Positions 1-9,152 of a stretch of DNA of 64,000 nt are shown in pieces; position 1 is the first letter of the stretch; each line of letters opens with the position of its first letter. The stretch is from Microbacteriaceae bacterium X2B (GTDB taxonomy: Bacteria; Actinomycetota; Actinomycetes; Actinomycetales; Microbacteriaceae): NCBI GenBank assembly GCA_005502445.1, contig SCPB01000004.1, positions 1-64,000 on the forward strand. Direction: 5' to 3'. The translations under genes and the position numbers were made by a program. A model generated the notes under the pieces. It saw only the letters and a list, made by a program, of their open reading frames with translations. It was not told the origin of the DNA and made no database searches.

Positions 1-510
1 GCGTACTCCGCCCCGGCCCCCGCCTCCGCTCCCGCCGCGCAGGATGCGGCCGCGATCGAGACGACGAACACCAACAACCTCTTGCAGCTCGCCCGTCGCC
101 TGCACGAGGAGCACGTGCGCGAGGGCATCGCCAAGCGCGACGAACTCATCGCCGAGGCTCAGGCGACCGCCGCGCGACTCGTCTCCGAGGCGGAGGGGCA
201 GCAGCGGCAGATCGTCGAGCAGCTCCAGTCCGAGAAGGCCACCCTCGAGGCCCGCGTCGAAGAGCTTCGCGTGTTCGAGCGCGAGTACCGCAACCAGCTG
301 CGCACCTACATCCAGGGTCAGCTGCGCGAGCTCGAGGGCTCGGCCACCCCATCGGCGCAACCGGGATCCGCGGCGACGCCCGGATCGGCCGCGGCGTCCG
401 TCGGCTCGGCACCTGTCGGCGCCCCGAGCTCCGCGCAGTACCCGGGTTCCGCGCCGAGCTTCGGACAGCCGCAGCAGACTCCGGGCCAGTTCCCGGGCTA
501 CGGCTCCTGA
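1..510 (+). CDS. divIVA: DivIVA/Wag31 cell-pole protein, C-terminal part
   Basis: The 5' end is cut by the window edge; the frame is open from base 1. What remains is an Ala/Pro linker, then a long charged coiled coil ([20 protein letters not shown] and following, ending near [14 protein letters not shown]), then a Gly/Ser/Pro/Gln-rich tail ending GQFPGYGS. This is the layout of actinobacterial DivIVA (Wag31), which marks the cell poles and directs polar peptidoglycan synthesis. The N-terminal lipid-binding domain is outside the window. The next gene begins 34 bp downstream, leaving no room for an lspA gene between the two. Confidence 0.88.
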   Translation, partial: AYSAPAPASAPAAQDAAAIETTNTNNLLQLARRLHEEHVREGIAKRDELIAEAQATAARLVSEAEGQQRQIVEQLQSEKATLEARVEELRVFEREYRNQLRTYIQGQLRELEGSATPSAQPGSAATPGSAAASVGSAPVGAPSSAQYPGSAPSFGQPQQTPGQFPGYGS

Positions 511-544
511 GCAGCACCCTCCGTCGGGGACGGGGAGGGGCGTC

Positions 545-1468
545 GTGACCGAGTCGCGCGCCCTCCCCGTCCCCGACGGTCTGTCCGGCGAGCGCGTCGA
601 CGCCGCCATCGCGAAACTCCTCGGGTTCTCCCGCACCCAGGCCGCCGAGATCGCCGAGGCCGGGGGAGTCATGCTCGACGGCCGCCCGATGGGGAAGTCC
701 GACCGTCTCGCCACGGGCGGCTGGCTCGAGGTGTCGTGGCAACCGCGGCGCGAGGCGCGCATCGAGCCCGTGGTCGTCGAGAACCTCCGCATCGTGCACG
801 ACGACGACGACCTCGTGGTCGTCGACAAGCCCGTCGGCGTCGCCGCCCACCCGAGCATCGGATGGGACGGGCCGACCGTTCTCGGAGCCCTCGCCGCGGC
901 GGGCTTCCGCATCGCAACCTCGGGGCCGGCAGAGCGGGCGGGGATCGTGCACCGCCTGGACGTCGGCACGAGCGGCCTCATGGTCGTCGCGAAGTCCGAG
1001 AGCGCCTACCGCGAGCTCAAACGGCTGTTCCACGACCGCGAGGTCGACAAGGTCTACCACGCCGTCGTGCAGGGGCACCCCGACCCGTTCTCCGGCACGA
1101 TCGACGCTCCCATCGGCCGGCACCCGGGCTCAGCCTGGAAGTTCGCGGTCGTCGCGGACGGCAAGCCATCGATCACCCACTACGACACGCTCGAGGCGTT
1201 CCCCGCCGCGACCCTCCTCGAGATCCACCTCGAGACCGGGCGCACGCACCAGATCCGCGTGCACATGGCCGCGCAGCGGCATCCCTGTGTCGGCGACGCC
1301 ACGTACGGCGCCGACCCCACGCTCAGCGCGCGACTCGGCCTCTCGCGCCAGTGGCTGCACGCGATGCGGCTCGGCTTCGCGCATCCGGCGACGGGCGCGC
1401 CGGTCGAGTTCGAGTCGGTCTACCCCGACGATCTGCAGCACGCGCTCGACGTGCTGCGGGCATCCTGA
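545..1468 (+). CDS. rluD: RluD-family 23S rRNA pseudouridine synthase
   Basis: A 307-residue protein with an N-terminal S4 RNA-binding domain (about residues 1-75) and an RluA-type catalytic domain. The active-site motif [15 protein letters not shown] starts at residue 136, with catalytic Asp139; GRTHQIRVH follows later. It should isomerise uridines in 23S rRNA. The GTG start at 545 follows a GGGGAGGGG purine run. The same frame is open further upstream, but that part overlaps divIVA in another frame and looks like a shadow. Many actinobacteria have lspA immediately before this gene; here it is missing. Confidence 0.93.
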   Translation: MTESRALPVPDGLSGERVDAAIAKLLGFSRTQAAEIAEAGGVMLDGRPMGKSDRLATGGWLEVSWQPRREARIEPVVVENLRIVHDDDDLVVVDKPVGVAAHPSIGWDGPTVLGALAAAGFRIATSGPAERAGIVHRLDVGTSGLMVVAKSESAYRELKRLFHDREVDKVYHAVVQGHPDPFSGTIDAPIGRHPGSAWKFAVVADGKPSITHYDTLEAFPAATLLEIHLETGRTHQIRVHMAAQRHPCVGDATYGADPTLSARLGLSRQWLHAMRLGFAHPATGAPVEFESVYPDDLQHALDVLRAS

Positions 1469-1587
1469 CGCCGCCGAGGCGGGAGGAGACCCGCGTCCTC
1501 GCGACGCGCCCTCGACACGCCGAGGGGCATCCCCGGGCGACCTAGACTGGTCACCCCCGCACGCCCTTGAACCGCACCGGAGGTGCC

Positions 1588-4500
1588 GTGACCACCGACT
1601 CGTTCGTCCACCTCCACGTGCACAGCGAGTACTCCATGCTCGACGGCGCGGCGCGCGTGAAGCCGCTCATCGAGGAGGCGGTCGCGCAGGGGATGCCCGC
1701 GATCGCCGTGACCGACCACGGCAACATGTTCGGCGCCTTCGACTTCTGGCGCACGGCGACCGAGGCCGGCATCACGCCGATCATCGGCACCGAGGCCTAC
1801 CTCACGCCCGGCACGCACCGCACCGACAAGACACGGGTGAAGTGGGGTCAGGGCAGCGAGGACGACGTCTCGGGTGCCGGCTCGTACACGCACATCACGA
1901 TGCTCGCCGAGACCACGACGGGCATGCACAACCTCTTCCGCATGTCCTCGCTCGCCTCGATCGAGGGCTACTACTTCAAGCCGCGCATGGACCGCGAGCT
2001 GCTCAGCCGCTACAGCGAGGGCGTCATCGCGACGACGGGCTGCCCGAGCGGCGAAGTGCAGACGCGCCTGCGTCTCGGCCAGTACGACGAGGCGGTCGAG
2101 GCGGCCGCCGAGTTCCGCGACATCTTCGGGCGCGAGAACTACTTCGCCGAGATCATGGATCACGGCCTCGGCATCGAACGCCGGATCATGAGCGACCTCA
2201 TCCGCCTCGCGAAAGACCTGGGGCTGCCGCTCGTCGCGACCAACGACCTGCACTACACCCATCCCGGCGACGCGAGCTCGCACGCGGCGCTGCTGTGCGT
2301 GCAGTCCGGTTCCACGCTCGACGACCCCAACCGCTTCAAGTTCGACGCCGACGAGTTCTACCTGAAGACGCCGGCGCAGATGCGCGAGCTCTTCCGCGAT
2401 CATCCCGAGGCGTGCGACAGCACGCTGCTCATCGCCGAGCGCGCCGACGTCGCCTTCGACACCGCGGCCAACTACATGCCGCGCTTCCCGGTGCCCGAGG
2501 GCGAGACCGAGAACAGCTGGTTCGTCACGGAGGTCGAGGCGGGGCTCGCGCGACGGTATCCCGCGGGCATACCCGAGGCGGTGCGATCGCGAGCCGAGTA
2601 CGAGAACGGCGTCATCACGCAGATGGGCTTCGCCGGCTACTTCCTCGTCGTCGCCGACTTCATCAACTGGTCCAAGCGCAACGGAATCCGCGTCGGACCG
2701 GGCCGCGGCTCGGGCGCGGGCTCGATGGCCGCCTATGCGATGCGCATCACCGATCTCGATCCGATCGAGCACGGGCTCCTGTTCGAGCGCTTCCTCAACC
2801 CCGATCGCGTCTCGATGCCCGACTTCGACGTCGATTTCGACGACCGCCGCCGGGGCGAGGTCATCCGGTACGTCACCGAGAAGTACGGCGACGAGCGCGT
2901 GGCGCAGATCGTCACCTACGGCACGATCAAGGCCAAGCAGGCGCTCAAAGACAGCTCGCGCGTGCTGGGGTTCCCGTTCGGCATGGGCGAGAAGCTCACG
3001 AAGGCGATGCCCCCGGCGATCATGGGCAAGGACATGCCGCTGTCGGGCATCCTCGACCCGGCGCATCCCCGCCACAAGGAGGCGGGCGACTTCCGCGCCG
3101 TCATCGAGGTCGATCCGGATGCGCGCCGCGTCTTCGACACGGCGCTCGGCCTCGAGAACCTCAAGCGCCAGTGGGGCGTGCACGCCGCGGGCGTCATCAT
3201 GTCGAGCGAACCGCTCATCGACATCATCCCCATCATGAAGCGAGAGCAGGACGGGCAGATCGTCACGCAGTTCGACTACCCGGCCTGCGAAGCCCTCGGG
3301 CTCATCAAGATGGACTTCCTCGGGCTGCGCAATCTCACGATCATCGACGACGCACTCGACAACATCCGGGCCAATCGCGGTGCCGAGCTCGTGCTCGAAG
3401 ATCTGACGCTCGACGATCCGGCCGCGTACGAACTGCTCGCCCGGGGCGACACGCTCGGCGTCTTCCAGCTCGACGGCGGCCCCATGCGGTCGCTCCTGCG
3501 CATGATGAAGCCCGACAACTTCGAGGACATCTCCGCCGTCCTCGCCCTCTACCGACCGGGCCCCATGGGGGCCGAATCGCACACCAACTACGCGCTGCGC
3601 AAGAACGGTCGTCAGGCGATCACGCCGATCCATCCCGAGCTCGCCGAGCCGCTGCAGGAGGTGCTCGGCACGACGTACGGCCTCATCGTGTACCAGGAGC
3701 AGGTCATGGCGATCGCGCAGAAGCTCGCCGGGTACACGCTCGCGCAGGCCGACCTGCTACGCCGGGCGATGGGCAAGAAGAAGAAGAGCGAGCTCGACAA
3801 GCAGTATGAGAGCTTCCGCGCCGGCATGGCGGGCAACGGCTACTCCGAGGCGGCCACCAAGGTGCTCTGGGAGATCCTCGTCCCGTTCTCGGATTACGCC
3901 TTCAACAAGGCGCATTCGGCCGCCTACGGGGTCGTGTCGTACTGGACGGCTTACCTGAAGGCCCACTACCCGGCCGAGTACATGGCGGCGCTCCTGACGA
4001 GCGTCGGCGACTCGAAGGACAAGATGGCGGTCTACCTCAACGAGTGCCGCCGGATGGGCATCACCGTCCTGCCGCCCGATGTCAACGAGTCGATCGGGTT
4101 CTTCGCCGCCGTCGGCGACGACATCCGGTTCGGTCTCGGCGCGGTGCGCAACGTCGGCACGAACGTCGTCGAGGGCGTCCGGCGCGCGCGCAACGAGAAG
4201 GGGCGCTTCACGGGCTTCCACGACTTCCTCAAGAAGGTTCCGACGCCCGTGGCCAACAAGCGCGCGATCGAGTCGCTCATCAAGGCCGGCGCCTTCGACT
4301 CCCTCGGCGCGACCCGGCGCGCGCTCATGGAGATCCACGAGGGTGCCGTCGAGGCCGCCGTCAAGGAGAAGCGCGCCGAGGACAACGGCGACTTCGGATT
4401 CGACTTCGACAGCCTCTTCGACGGGCCCGCCGCGAGCGAGCAGGTGCCCGACCGCCCTGAGTGGGCGAAGAGGGACAAGCTCGCCTTCGAGCGCGAGATG

Positions 4501-5094
4501 CTCGGACTCTACGTCAGCGACCACCCGCTCGCCGGGCTCGAGGTCGCCCTCGCCAAGCACGCCGGAACGGGCATCGCCGAACTCAACGACAACCCCCCGG
4601 ACGACGGCGAGCAGGTCACGGTCGCGGGCCTCATCACAGGCGTGCAGCATCGTGTCGCCCGCAACTCCGGCAACCCCTACGGCATGGTCACGATCGAGGA
4701 CTTCGGCGGCGAGCTGCAGGTCATGTTCCTCGGGAAGACCTATCAGGAGTTCGGCTCGCGTCTCGCGGCCGACTCGATCGTCGTCATCCGGGGCCGTGTC
4801 AACCACCGCGATGACGGCATCACCCTGCAGGCGATCACCCTGCAGCAGCCCGATTTCGGGGTCGCCGCCGAAACCGGCCCGCTCGTGCTGTCTGTGCGGG
4901 AGCAGCGTGCGACCGTCGACGTCGTGACGGAGCTCGAAGCCGTGCTGCGACGGCACCGCGGCGCGACGGAGGTCCGGCTCCGGCTCGTGAAGGACGAGGC
5001 CGCGCGCGTCTTCGAGCTGCCGCACCGCGTCGATCCGACGGCGGGCTTCTTCGGCGAGGTCAAGAGTCTGCTGGGCCCCCGCGCGCTCGCCTAG
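1588..5094 (+). CDS. dnaE: DNA polymerase III alpha subunit
   Basis: A 1168-residue replicative polymerase. It starts with the PHP domain (HLHVHSEYSMLDG), then palm and fingers with the catalytic triad in PDFDVDFDD (Asp412, Asp414 region), FNKAHSAAYG, and a C-terminal OB fold (VTVAGLITGVQHR). Length and motif order match DnaE1. I chose GTG 1588 because GGAGG sits six bases upstream; TTG 1567 lacks this. A TAGACT -10-like hexamer lies at 1542-1547. The gene follows rluD by about 120 bp and probably has its own promoter. Confidence 0.96.
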   Translation: MTTDSFVHLHVHSEYSMLDGAARVKPLIEEAVAQGMPAIAVTDHGNMFGAFDFWRTATEAGITPIIGTEAYLTPGTHRTDKTRVKWGQGSEDDVSGAGSYTHITMLAETTTGMHNLFRMSSLASIEGYYFKPRMDRELLSRYSEGVIATTGCPSGEVQTRLRLGQYDEAVEAAAEFRDIFGRENYFAEIMDHGLGIERRIMSDLIRLAKDLGLPLVATNDLHYTHPGDASSHAALLCVQSGSTLDDPNRFKFDADEFYLKTPAQMRELFRDHPEACDSTLLIAERADVAFDTAANYMPRFPVPEGETENSWFVTEVEAGLARRYPAGIPEAVRSRAEYENGVITQMGFAGYFLVVADFINWSKRNGIRVGPGRGSGAGSMAAYAMRITDLDPIEHGLLFERFLNPDRVSMPDFDVDFDDRRRGEVIRYVTEKYGDERVAQIVTYGTIKAKQALKDSSRVLGFPFGMGEKLTKAMPPAIMGKDMPLSGILDPAHPRHKEAGDFRAVIEVDPDARRVFDTALGLENLKRQWGVHAAGVIMSSEPLIDIIPIMKREQDGQIVTQFDYPACEALGLIKMDFLGLRNLTIIDDALDNIRANRGAELVLEDLTLDDPAAYELLARGDTLGVFQLDGGPMRSLLRMMKPDNFEDISAVLALYRPGPMGAESHTNYALRKNGRQAITPIHPELAEPLQEVLGTTYGLIVYQEQVMAIAQKLAGYTLAQADLLRRAMGKKKKSELDKQYESFRAGMAGNGYSEAATKVLWEILVPFSDYAFNKAHSAAYGVVSYWTAYLKAHYPAEYMAALLTSVGDSKDKMAVYLNECRRMGITVLPPDVNESIGFFAAVGDDIRFGLGAVRNVGTNVVEGVRRARNEKGRFTGFHDFLKKVPTPVANKRAIESLIKAGAFDSLGATRRALMEIHEGAVEAAVKEKRAEDNGDFGFDFDSLFDGPAASEQVPDRPEWAKRDKLAFEREMLGLYVSDHPLAGLEVALAKHAGTGIAELNDNPPDDGEQVTVAGLITGVQHRVARNSGNPYGMVTIEDFGGELQVMFLGKTYQEFGSRLAADSIVVIRGRVNHRDDGITLQAITLQQPDFGVAAETGPLVLSVREQRATVDVVTELEAVLRRHRGATEVRLRLVKDEAARVFELPHRVDPTAGFFGEVKSLLGPRALA

Positions 5095-5125
5095 GAGCCG
5101 CGCCGACGCCGCCCCCGTCTCGGCA

Positions 5126-5629
5126 TCAGAGCTCGGCGCCGAGGGCGCGGTATCGCCGCTCGTGATAGAGCAGCGGCTCGTCGGGCTCGCCGAGCGCCCC
5201 TTGTTCGATCTGCACGGCGATCATCGCAGCGCCCGCGACGCGCGTCCGTGCGACGATGCGCCCGACCATCCAGGCGGTCACGCCGCGCAGGATCGGCAGG
5301 CCGTGCGGCCCCGGCTCCCAGTGGTCGCCGTCGAAGCGGCGGTCGTGATCGCCCGCCATGATGCCGGCGACCGCGAAGTCGTCGAGGCCGAGCATGTGGA
5401 TCGCCACGTGGTCGGCCTCGGCGACCGCGGGCCAGCTGCTCGCCGTGCGCGCCATGTTGAAGGTCGCGAGCGGCGGTGCCGCGGCGAGGGAGGCGAGCGA
5501 CGTCGCCGTGAATCCGACGGGCCGACCGTCGAGGTCGAGCGCCGTGATGACGGCGACGCCCGCCGCGTGGCGTCGGAACGCCTGCGCGAAGGCGTCAAAC
5601 CCGGTGGCGTCGGCTGCGGTCGTCATCAC
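5126..5629 (-). CDS. Flavin reductase-like domain protein
   Basis: A 167-residue single-domain protein of the FMN-binding split-barrel flavin reductase family. The FRRHAAGVAVITA start, the GFTATSLASLAAAPPLATFNM block and the late GRIVARTRV and YHERRYRALG stretches are typical. Members reduce FMN or FAD with NAD(P)H for a partner monooxygenase, but none lies nearby, so the partner is unknown. GTG (5629) and ATG (5626) are adjacent possible starts. It is convergent with dnaE and divergent from hisD. Confidence 0.88.
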   Translation of the reverse strand: MMTTAADATGFDAFAQAFRRHAAGVAVITALDLDGRPVGFTATSLASLAAAPPLATFNMARTASSWPAVAEADHVAIHMLGLDDFAVAGIMAGDHDRRFDGDHWEPGPHGLPILRGVTAWMVGRIVARTRVAGAAMIAVQIEQGALGEPDEPLLYHERRYRALGAEL

Positions 5630-5679
5630 GCTCGATCAAACACCCGAGCCGCTCGGCTATTCCCGAGGCTGGCCGCGAT

Positions 5680-5685
5680 TAGGCT
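5680..5685 (+). promoter_or_regulatory. -10 hexamer of a probable leaderless hisD transcript
   Basis: TAGGCT lies nine bases before the hisD ATG. The spacing leaves no room for a ribosome-binding site and implies transcription starting at or beside the ATG. The same hexamer lies eight bases before nrdR at 7021-7026, where its first three bases are the hisD stop codon. TANNNT is the usual actinobacterial SigA -10 pattern; that these promoters are active is inferred. Confidence 0.5.
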
Positions 5686-5694
5686 GAAGCCGCC

Positions 5695-7023
5695 ATGATC
5701 CAGTCGCTCGATCTTCGCGGCCGCACTCTCACCGCCGCCGACCTCCTCGCCCTCGTCCCGCGATCGGCGAGCGGCATCGGCTCCGCCGCCGCGACCGTCG
5801 ACGCCCTCATCGCGGATGTCCGCGAGCGCGGCACCGCCGCCCTCCTCGATCAGGCGGAGCGATTCGATCGCGTCCGCCCGCCGCACCTGCGCGTGCCCCT
5901 CGGCGCGCTGCGCGAGGCCGAGGCCGCGCTCGAACCCCGCGTGCGCGCCGCACTCGTCGAGGCGATCGACCGCGTGCGCCGAGGCACGGCCGCACAGGTG
6001 CCGCCGAACGTCACGACCGAGATCGCTCCGGGGGCGCGCATCGTGCAGCGCTGGCAGCCGGTCGACCGCGTCGGCCTGTACGTTCCTGGCGGCAAAGCGG
6101 TGTACCCCTCGAGCGTCGTCATGAACGTCGTCGCCGCGCAGGTCGCGGGCGTCGCGTCGATCGCGCTCGCGAGCCCCGCTCAGGCCGCGTCCGGCGGGGG
6201 AGCGCACCCGACGATCCTCGGCGCAGCGCACCTCCTCGGCGTCGAGGAGGTGTACGCGATGGGCGGGGCTGGCGCGATCGGCGCCCTCGCCTACGGCGTG
6301 CCCGATCTGGGCCTCGAGCCCGTGCAGGTCATCACCGGACCGGGCAATCTGTTCGTCGCGACGGCGAAGCGCGCCGTGAAGGGCGTCGTCGGCATCGACT
6401 CGGAGGCCGGCCCGACCGAGATCCTCGTCATCGCGGATGCCTCCGCGAACCCCGCCCTCGTCGTCGCCGACCTCGTGAGCCAGGCCGAGCACGACGAGCT
6501 CGCGGGCGCCGTGCTCGTCACCGACGACGCCGCGCTCGCCGGGGCCGTCGAGTCGGCGCTGCCCGCAGCCGTCGGCGCGACGCGGCACCGCGAACGCGTG
6601 ACGGCCGCTCTGAGCGGGCCGCAGTCGGCGATCGTGCTCGTCGACGACCTCGACCAGGCCGCGCGGTTCAGCAACGCCTACGCGCCCGAGCACCTCGAGG
6701 TGCACGTGCGCGACGCGCAGTCCCTGCTGCCGCGGCTCACGAACGCCGGGGCGATCTTCGTCGGCGACCACACGCCGGTGAGCCTCGGCGACTACATCGC
6801 CGGTTCGAACCACGTGCTGCCCACGGGCGGGCAGGCGCGATTCGCGGCGGGTCTCGGCGCCTACAGCTTCCTCCGCCCCCAGCAGGTCGTCGAGTACGGC
6901 CGCGAGGCGCTGCGCGAGGTCGCGGAGCAGGTCGACGCGCTGAGTTCTGCCGAAGACCTCCCCGCGCACGGCGAGGCGGTGCGGGCGCGCTTCCGCGACG
7001 GCGAGCCGCCCGCCGCCGAGTAG
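5695..7023 (+). CDS. hisD: Histidinol dehydrogenase
   Basis: A 442-residue enzyme for the last two steps of histidine synthesis, L-histidinol to L-histidine with NAD+. Visible signatures are VGLYVPGGKAVYPSSVVMN, GAGAIGALAYG, GPGN, DSEAGPTEILVIAD and the catalytic pair in YAPEHLEVH (Glu332, His333). Length is normal. It stands apart from other his genes here. The start is ATG 5695 just after a -10 hexamer. The next gene, nrdR, follows after 11 bases. Confidence 0.96.
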   Translation: MIQSLDLRGRTLTAADLLALVPRSASGIGSAAATVDALIADVRERGTAALLDQAERFDRVRPPHLRVPLGALREAEAALEPRVRAALVEAIDRVRRGTAAQVPPNVTTEIAPGARIVQRWQPVDRVGLYVPGGKAVYPSSVVMNVVAAQVAGVASIALASPAQAASGGGAHPTILGAAHLLGVEEVYAMGGAGAIGALAYGVPDLGLEPVQVITGPGNLFVATAKRAVKGVVGIDSEAGPTEILVIADASANPALVVADLVSQAEHDELAGAVLVTDDAALAGAVESALPAAVGATRHRERVTAALSGPQSAIVLVDDLDQAARFSNAYAPEHLEVHVRDAQSLLPRLTNAGAIFVGDHTPVSLGDYIAGSNHVLPTGGQARFAAGLGAYSFLRPQQVVEYGREALREVAEQVDALSSAEDLPAHGEAVRARFRDGEPPAAE

Positions 7024-7034
7024 GCTGAGGCACC

Positions 7035-7502
7035 ATGCACTGCCCCTTCTGCCGGTACCCCGACAGCCGCGTCATCGACTCGCGCACGAGCGACGACGGG
7101 CTGTCGATCCGTCGCCGCCGGCAGTGCCCCGAATGCGGTCGCCGCTTCTCGACGACCGAGACGGCGAGCCTCTCGGTCATCAAGCGCAACGGCGTCGTCG
7201 AGCCCTTCTCGCGCGAGAAGATCGTGGCCGGCGTGCGCAAGGCCTGCCAGGGGCGCCCGGTCACCGACACCGATCTGGCGCTCCTCGCCCAGAAGGTGGA
7301 GGAGAACCTGCGCGCGACGGGCGCCTCGCAGCTCGAGGCGAACGACATCGGCCTGGCGATCCTGCCCGAGCTGCGCCAGCTCGACGAGGTCGCCTTCCTC
7401 CGCTTCGCGAGCGTCTACCAGGCGTTCGAGAACCTCGACGACTTCGAGTCGGCGATCCACCAGCTCCGCATCGAAGACGCGCAGCGCGCGACCGAGGGCT
7501 AG
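7035..7502 (+). CDS. nrdR: Ribonucleotide reductase repressor NrdR
   Basis: A 155-residue NrdR. An N-terminal zinc ribbon has Cys3, Cys6, Cys31 and Cys34 (MHCPFC and CPEC), followed by an ATP-cone domain ([20 protein letters not shown]). NrdR senses ATP/dATP and represses nrd operons. No NrdR boxes or nrd genes are visible nearby. pyrD starts four bases after the stop, so the two are probably co-transcribed. Confidence 0.96.
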   Translation: MHCPFCRYPDSRVIDSRTSDDGLSIRRRRQCPECGRRFSTTETASLSVIKRNGVVEPFSREKIVAGVRKACQGRPVTDTDLALLAQKVEENLRATGASQLEANDIGLAILPELRQLDEVAFLRFASVYQAFENLDDFESAIHQLRIEDAQRATEG

Positions 7503-7506
7503 CCGG

Positions 7507-8535
7507 GTGGGCGCCTACGACGTCCTCTTCCGCCAGGTCTTCGCCCGCATGGACCCGGAGCGGGCGCATCACCTCGCCCTGACCATCATCCGTGCGATCC
7601 CGCGACTCGGCCTCACCTCGCTCGTGCGCCGGTTCACGGCACCCGATCCGAGCCTGGCCGTCGAGACGCTGGGGCTGCGATTCGAGTCGCCGTTCGGAAT
7701 GGCCGCGGGCTTCGACAAAGACGCCGAGAGCATCCGCGGGCTCTGGGCGCTCGGATTCGGCCACATCGAGATCGGCACCGTCACCGCGATCCCGCAGGAG
7801 GGCAACCCGAGGCCACGCCTGTTCCGCCTCATCGCCGATCGCGCCGTCGTCAACCGCATGGGCTTCAACAATCGCGGCGCCGCCCGCGCGGCCGAGAACG
7901 TGCGCCGCGAGGCCGCGCGCCGCCCGCGCCCCGTCATCGGCGCCAACATCGGCAAGAGCCGCGTCGTCGCCGTCGAGGATGCGGTGGCCGATTACCGCGC
8001 ATCGGCTCGCCTTCTCGCCCCCGTCGCCGACTATCTCGCCGTCAACGTCTCCTCGCCCAACACCCCCGGTCTGCGGGGCCTGCAGGACGAGGCGCTCCTC
8101 GGACCGCTGCTCGACGCCGTGCTCGACGAGGCCGGCACGACGCCCGTGCTCGTGAAGATCGCGCCCGACCTCGACGACGAGTCGATCGATGCGGTCGCCC
8201 GGCTGGCCGTCGCCAAGGGACTCCGAGGCGTCATCGCGACCAACACGACGATCGCGCGCGAGGGCCTCTCGACCGAGCCGTCCGTCGTCGACGCGGTGGG
8301 GGACGGCGGACTGAGCGGGGCGCCGCTCGGGGCCCGCTCGCTCGCGGTGCTGCGCCGCGTGCGCGCCGTCGTCCCGGACGACTACTGCGTCATCTCCGTC
8401 GGCGGCATCGACACTGCCGCCGACGCGGCCGAGCGCCTCGCCGCGGGGGCGACGCTCGTGCAGGGTTACACGGCGTTCCTCTACCGCGGGCCCGGCTGGG
8501 CGCGCCAGGTCACGCGAGGGCTCGCCCGAGGCTGA
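7507..8535 (+). CDS. pyrD: Dihydroorotate dehydrogenase, class 2 (quinone)
   Basis: A 342-residue class 2 enzyme that oxidises dihydroorotate to orotate in pyrimidine synthesis and passes electrons to membrane quinone. Signatures: GMAAGFDKDAESI, NRMGFNN, VNVSSPNTPGLRGLQ, IATNTTI and a C-terminal VGGIDTAADAAERLAAGA phosphate-binding stretch. The N-terminal extension typical of class 2 is present. The start is GTG 7507. Confidence 0.95.
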   Translation: MGAYDVLFRQVFARMDPERAHHLALTIIRAIPRLGLTSLVRRFTAPDPSLAVETLGLRFESPFGMAAGFDKDAESIRGLWALGFGHIEIGTVTAIPQEGNPRPRLFRLIADRAVVNRMGFNNRGAARAAENVRREAARRPRPVIGANIGKSRVVAVEDAVADYRASARLLAPVADYLAVNVSSPNTPGLRGLQDEALLGPLLDAVLDEAGTTPVLVKIAPDLDDESIDAVARLAVAKGLRGVIATNTTIAREGLSTEPSVVDAVGDGGLSGAPLGARSLAVLRRVRAVVPDDYCVISVGGIDTAADAAERLAAGATLVQGYTAFLYRGPGWARQVTRGLARG

Positions 8536-8558
8536 TCACCGTCGGGCGAGAGCGCCGA

Positions 8559-9110
8559 TCAGGCCGGGAACTGCCCGCGCCCGACCTGCGGCTTCGGCAG
8601 GCGCAGCACCCTCAGTTGCAGCGAGCGCATCGCCGCGTACCAGCGAACGCCCTTCTCGACCTTCGATGCGCCGAATTTCTCGGCCAGGCGTCGCTTGACG
8701 ATGAAGCCCAGGATCGAGGCGTCGAGCACCGCGACGAGGAAGAAGAGCCACAGCGCGAGCACGGCGTACACGTCGACGGTCGGGATGAACGTCGCGATGA
8801 TCACGGCGAACATGACAGGGATCATGAACTCGCCGATGCTCCAGCGGGCGTCGACGTAGTCTCGCACGAACTTCTTCTGCTGGCCCTTGTCGCGCGTCGG
8901 CAGATAGCGCTCCTCGCCGTTGGCCATGCCGACCCGCGCGCGGTCGCGTGCCTCGTTCATCTTCGCGCGAGCCGCCTTGGCGGCTTCCTTGCGGTCGTTC
9001 GGCACGAGCGGTCGCTTGCGGGCGGCCTCGCGCTCGCGACGGCTCGGGGTCGGGCGGCCCTTGCCGGCCGCGAGGGCGGCGTCGGCGTCGGCGTTGTCTC
9101 GGGTGGCCAC
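8559..9110 (-). CDS. DUF3043 family membrane protein
   Basis: A 183-residue protein with a highly charged N-terminal half (SRREREAARKRPLVPNDRKE; DKGQQKKFVRDYVDARWSIGEF), then two membrane helices (about residues 105-125 and 128-150) and a basic tail. This matches the actinobacterial DUF3043 family, whose role is unknown. The GTG start at 9110 has GGAAGGA nine bases upstream. It sits between pyrD (convergent) and a divergent M20 peptidase. Confidence 0.8.
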   Translation of the reverse strand: MATRDNADADAALAAGKGRPTPSRREREAARKRPLVPNDRKEAAKAARAKMNEARDRARVGMANGEERYLPTRDKGQQKKFVRDYVDARWSIGEFMIPVMFAVIIATFIPTVDVYAVLALWLFFLVAVLDASILGFIVKRRLAEKFGASKVEKGVRWYAAMRSLQLRVLRLPKPQVGRGQFPA

Positions 9111-9152
9111 GGCGGCACATCCTTCCGGTGAAGTCGCCACTAGATTACCGGC

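Noticed and set aside
1567-1587. Earlier TTG start for dnaE
   Set aside because: No ribosome site before it, whereas GTG 1588 has GGAGG six bases upstream and the PHP domain begins right after it.
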